This document shows, piece after piece, positions 6,449-9,152 of a stretch of DNA of 9,152 nt. Under the pieces are notes generated by a model that did no database searches, had not been told where the DNA came from, and worked only from the letters and a program-made list of their open reading frames with translations. Position 1 is the first letter of the stretch, and every line of letters begins with the position of its first letter. A program made the translations under genes and the position numbers. The stretch spans positions 1 through 9,152 of the forward strand of contig SCVQ01000319.1 in assembly GCA_004296865.1 (NCBI GenBank). Reading direction: 5' to 3'. Source of the DNA: Nitrospirota bacterium. Lineage in GTDB: Bacteria > Nitrospirota > Nitrospiria > Nitrospirales > Nitrospiraceae.

Positions 6449-8976
6449 AAAGCAATGACGCCAGGGTAGAAGTTGCCCGCCTCAAGACCAGGGTGGCGGC
6501 CCTGGAGCAATTGCTGGAGGTGCACGAGCAGGCGGTGATCGGGCAAGTCGGGCGGATCGAAGCGGCTCTGCAACAGATCGACGGCCAATCGAAAGCCCTG
6601 CGGGCCGTCTTCGAGAGCACGGCCACAGAAACCGGCGATGATTTCTTTCGCTCGCTCGTAGCCAGCCTCGCTTCGACGCTCGGCGTTCGTTGGGCCTTTG
6701 TGGGAGAGGTCATTGGCAACCGCCCCGGGCACGTTCGCACATTGGCCCTGTGGATGGATGGGGGCTTGGGCGAGAATTTCGAGTACGCCTTGGCAGGGAC
6801 TCCCTGCGAGTACGTCATCACGGACCAGCGGATGCGTTTCTTTCCACGCGGCGTCCAGCAGCTGTTTCCCACCGACCGGATCCTGTCGGATTTGGGCGTA
6901 GAAAGCTATTTGGCCTTTCCGTTGTTTAGCGATGCTCGCGAGGCGATGGGCCTCGTCGGCGTCATGCATGATGCGCCGATGAGCGAAGACTCCCACGCCC
7001 AATCGCTTCTGGGAATCTATGCCGCCAGAGTGGGGGCGGAATTGCGTCGCCTGCGGGTCGTCCAGGCCCTCCAGGAGAACGAGGAAAAATACCATCGGCT
7101 GTTCTCCAAGGCGATGGATGCCGTCATGTTGTTCGACGTGGAAACCTATCAAATCTTCGACGTCAACGATGCCGCCATCAGAATCTATGGCTACAGTCGC
7201 GATGAATTTCTGCGGTCGAAGATTCTTGAGTTGAGCGCCGAGCCGGACAAGACTGCTGCCGCTATCCAGCAGGCTATGAAGGTCGGCGGGGCCTACATCC
7301 CGCTCCGCCGGTACAAGAAAAAGGACGGCACGGTCTTCCCGGTCGAGATTTCAGCCGGCCCGTTCATCTGGAAAGGCCGACCCGTCATGTGCGCGGTTTT
7401 TCGCGACATCACCGAGCGGAAGCGGGCGGAAGAGGCGCTGCGGGAGAGCAACGCAAGGCTCCGGGCGATCCTGGATTACAGCCCGGCCATGGTCTTTCTC
7501 AAGGATACGGAGGGGCAGTACCTCCTGTCGAATCGTCAGTTTGAACAGACCTTCCATCTGACGCACGAGGCGATCGTCGGCAAGACGGATCATGATCTTT
7601 TTCCATTGGAACAGGCGGCGGCCTTTAGCGCCAACGACCGCAAGGTTCTCCAGGCCGGTGTGCCGATGGAGTTTGAGGAGATCGCCGCCCACGATGATGG
7701 GCCTCATACCAGCATCGTCGTTAAGTTTCCTCTGTATAACGAACAGGGGGAGATCTACGCGATCGGCGGCATCGCCACGGACATCACCGAGCGGAAGAGC
7801 CTCGAAGCGCAGCTTCGGCAATCGCAGAAGATGGAGGCGGTCGGGCGGCTGGCGGGCGGCGTCGCACATGACTTCAACAACCTCCTGACCGTGATCATAG
7901 GATACAGCGACCTGCTGTTGCGACACCTTGGCCACGGCGACCCGTCGCGCAAGCATGCCGAGGAGATCAAAAAGGCCGGCGACCGAGCGGCGGACCTGAC
8001 GGGCCAGCTCCTGGCGTTCAGCCGACGACAGGTCATTCAGCCGAGGGTGCTGGATCTGAACGGCCTCGTGACCAACCTGGTCGAGATGCTCCGGCGTCTG
8101 ATCGGGGAAGACATTCATCTGGTCACGACCTTGCAAACGGGGCCTTGTCCGGTCAAGACCGATCCGGGGCAACTCGAACAGGTTCTTATGAATCTGGCGG
8201 TCAACGCCCGCGACGCCATGCCCGAGGGCGGTACGCTCACGATCGAGACCGCGTCCGTGCAGGGCGAGATCGTGGCCCGCTTGGGCCAGGCCGACTTGGC
8301 TCCCGGGTTCCACGTGCGATTGACCGTCTGCGATACCGGCGGCGGTATGGATGCCGACACCAAGGCCCATATCTTCGAGCCGTTCTTCACGACGAAGGGG
8401 CAGGGCAAAGGCACGGGGCTGGGCCTGGCGATGGTCTACGGGATCATCGCGCAGAGCGGCGGGGTCGTCACGGTGGACAGCGCCCCGGGGCAAGGCGCGG
8501 CCTTCACGATTTATTTGCCCCAGGCTTCCGGCGCGGTTGAAGCCGCCGGCGAGACCGGTCAGCCGGTGAACAGGGCTTCCCGATCGGAGACGATCCTGCT
8601 GGTGGAAGACGATCCGGTCGTGCGGACGTTCGTGCGCAATCTGCTTCTGGAGTGGGGATGCCACGTGATGGAAGCGGCCGGGGGGGAGGAGGCTTTGCGG
8701 CGAGCGGTGCAGTACCAAGGGCCGATCCACCTGCTGCTGACCGATGTGATCATGCCGGGCATGAACGGGCGGCAGCTCGCGGAGCAGATCAGGGCGGTGC
8801 GGCCGGACACGAAGACCCTGTTCATGTCGGGCTATACCGATGACCTCGTCCTCCGCCGCGAGCTGCAGGACATGGGCGTGGATTTTCTCCAGAAGCCCTT
8901 CGCATCGGCGGCGCTGCAACGCAAGGTGTGGGCGGTGCTGGATGCGCCAGGGGCATGGGGATGGAATGAGCGCTAG
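6445..8976 (+). CDS. Soluble hybrid histidine kinase: GAF-PAS-PAS-HisKA-HATPase-REC
   Basis: An 843-residue hybrid sensor kinase. Order: N-terminal coiled coil (about 6-55); GAF domain (about 65-201); PAS 1 (about 213-326, ending DITERK); PAS 2 (about 339-451, ending DITERK); HisKA with H-box [11 protein letters not shown] and phospho-accepting His475; HATPase_c with N-box NLAVNARDA (N583, N587), G1 DTGGGMD (from D630), FEPFFTTK and G2 GKGTGLGL (654-661); and a C-terminal receiver with acidic E721-D722-D723, phospho-acceptor Asp767 in [10 protein letters not shown], Ser795 and Lys817. All catalytic residues are intact. No membrane segment is seen, so it should read an intracellular signal. 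ATG 6445 is chosen for its overlap with the sensor stop and the GGGG-containing Shine-Dalgarno 7 nt upstream; an open frame from 6292 only reads through the sensor gene. No DNA-binding output is fused, so it must signal to a partner outside the window. The palindromic element begins right after the stop. Confidence 0.95.
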   Translation: MKSNDARVEVARLKTRVAALEQLLEVHEQAVIGQVGRIEAALQQIDGQSKALRAVFESTATETGDDFFRSLVASLASTLGVRWAFVGEVIGNRPGHVRTLALWMDGGLGENFEYALAGTPCEYVITDQRMRFFPRGVQQLFPTDRILSDLGVESYLAFPLFSDAREAMGLVGVMHDAPMSEDSHAQSLLGIYAARVGAELRRLRVVQALQENEEKYHRLFSKAMDAVMLFDVETYQIFDVNDAAIRIYGYSRDEFLRSKILELSAEPDKTAAAIQQAMKVGGAYIPLRRYKKKDGTVFPVEISAGPFIWKGRPVMCAVFRDITERKRAEEALRESNARLRAILDYSPAMVFLKDTEGQYLLSNRQFEQTFHLTHEAIVGKTDHDLFPLEQAAAFSANDRKVLQAGVPMEFEEIAAHDDGPHTSIVVKFPLYNEQGEIYAIGGIATDITERKSLEAQLRQSQKMEAVGRLAGGVAHDFNNLLTVIIGYSDLLLRHLGHGDPSRKHAEEIKKAGDRAADLTGQLLAFSRRQVIQPRVLDLNGLVTNLVEMLRRLIGEDIHLVTTLQTGPCPVKTDPGQLEQVLMNLAVNARDAMPEGGTLTIETASVQGEIVARLGQADLAPGFHVRLTVCDTGGGMDADTKAHIFEPFFTTKGQGKGTGLGLAMVYGIIAQSGGVVTVDSAPGQGAAFTIYLPQASGAVEAAGETGQPVNRASRSETILLVEDDPVVRTFVRNLLLEWGCHVMEAAGGEEALRRAVQYQGPIHLLLTDVIMPGMNGRQLAEQIRAVRPDTKTLFMSGYTDDLVLRRELQDMGVDFLQKPFASAALQRKVWAVLDAPGAWGWNER

Positions 8977-9102
8977 CAGGATGCTGAAAAATGGCCCCCA
9001 ACTTTGTTCTCGGTCGCCCGTCCCCCTCAACGTACTTGTCCAGTACGCCTCGGGGTCCGAGCTTCCCTGCGGCCTCGTTGGATGGCCATTTTGAGCATCC
9101 TG
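8977..9102 (+). repeat. 126-bp imperfect palindromic element
   Basis: The outer arms, 8977-8996 and 9083-9102, pair over about 19 bases with one mismatch and one bulged A (CAGGATGCT then A-run then TGGCC). Further in, CCAAC (8998-9002) pairs with GTTGG (9077-9081), CTCGG (9009-9013) with CCGAG (9057-9061), and CGTACT (9031-9036) with AGTACG (9042-9047) around a 5-nt loop. The whole folds as one long interrupted hairpin centred near 9039. It starts at the base after the kinase stop codon. It contains no credible ORF. I recall similar repeated elements with GGATGCT ends in Nitrospira-type genomes; that is memory, not a search. Confidence 0.8.
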
Positions 9103-9139
9103 GAAAAATGAGAGTAACTTTGGCTCATATCATGAGGAC

Positions 9140-9152
9140 AGATCGGAAGAGC
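9140..9152 (+). other. Untrimmed Illumina TruSeq adapter at the contig end
   Basis: The final 13 bases read AGATCGGAAGAGC, the exact start of the universal Illumina TruSeq adapter. An exact 13-base match at the very end is very unlikely by chance. It is an artefact and not genomic sequence. The 37 bases before it (9103-9139) hold no supportable feature. Confidence 0.95.

Noticed and set aside
7351..9030. 559-codon open frame on the minus strand opposite the histidine kinase
   Set aside because: It is the antisense shadow of a kinase with fully intact motifs; the translation is rich in Arg, His, Gln and Pro and shows no domain.
8977..9102. Intrinsic terminator of the kinase operon
   Set aside because: The stem is far longer than a normal terminator and no U-tract follows the outer stem. 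A TTTT run inside the right arm leaves some terminator activity possible but not demonstrable.
9108..9139. Possible start of a further gene (MRVTLAHIMRT...) running off the window
   Set aside because: Only about 11 codons remain before the adapter sequence, with no convincing Shine-Dalgarno; it cannot be supported.

Overview
This is a GC-rich, densely coding bacterial contig. Its gene content and two repeat families fit a Nitrospira-like (Nitrospirota) bacterium. That assignment rests on remembered similarity of the sensor protein, the methyltransferase and the long hairpin element, so it is an inference. The last 13 bases match the Illumina TruSeq adapter, so the right end is an untrimmed contig end from short-read assembly.

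Layout, left to right. (1) 2-980, plus strand: the 3' part of a large Lhr-type helicase gene, broken by a 7-bp tandem duplication at 517-530 that shifts the frame. (2) 985-1407, minus: a small lipoprotein resembling DUF3015, with a good sigma-70 promoter and a near-perfect Shine-Dalgarno; its stop lies 4 nt from the lhr stop (convergent). (3) 1521-3428, minus: a membrane-anchored MutS-family ATPase without the mismatch-recognition domain. (4) 3512-4896, plus: a PrmA-like methyltransferase and a MOSC-domain protein whose stop and start codons overlap. (5) 4897-4984: an intergenic hairpin built of degenerate 7-bp units, running into a perfect 9-bp tandem repeat. (6) 4995-5657, plus: a class I SAM methyltransferase of unknown substrate. 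(7) 5690-8976, plus: a two-gene signalling operon, a GAF-like sensor protein followed with a 4-nt overlap by a soluble GAF-PAS-PAS-HisKA-HATPase-REC hybrid histidine kinase. (8) 8977-9102: a 126-bp imperfect palindrome starting right after the kinase stop. (9) 9140-9152: adapter.

The clearest functional unit is the sensor/kinase pair: the first protein probably supplies or tunes an input for the kinase, whose output partner is not in the window. prmA-like and MOSC are translationally coupled, but their shared purpose is unclear. The lipoprotein and the MutS-like gene are co-oriented, yet the lipoprotein has its own promoter. No tRNA, rRNA, CRISPR array, transposase or phage gene was seen. The most notable structures outside genes are the heptamer-based repeats (possibly the same family as the unit duplicated in lhr) and the terminal palindrome.
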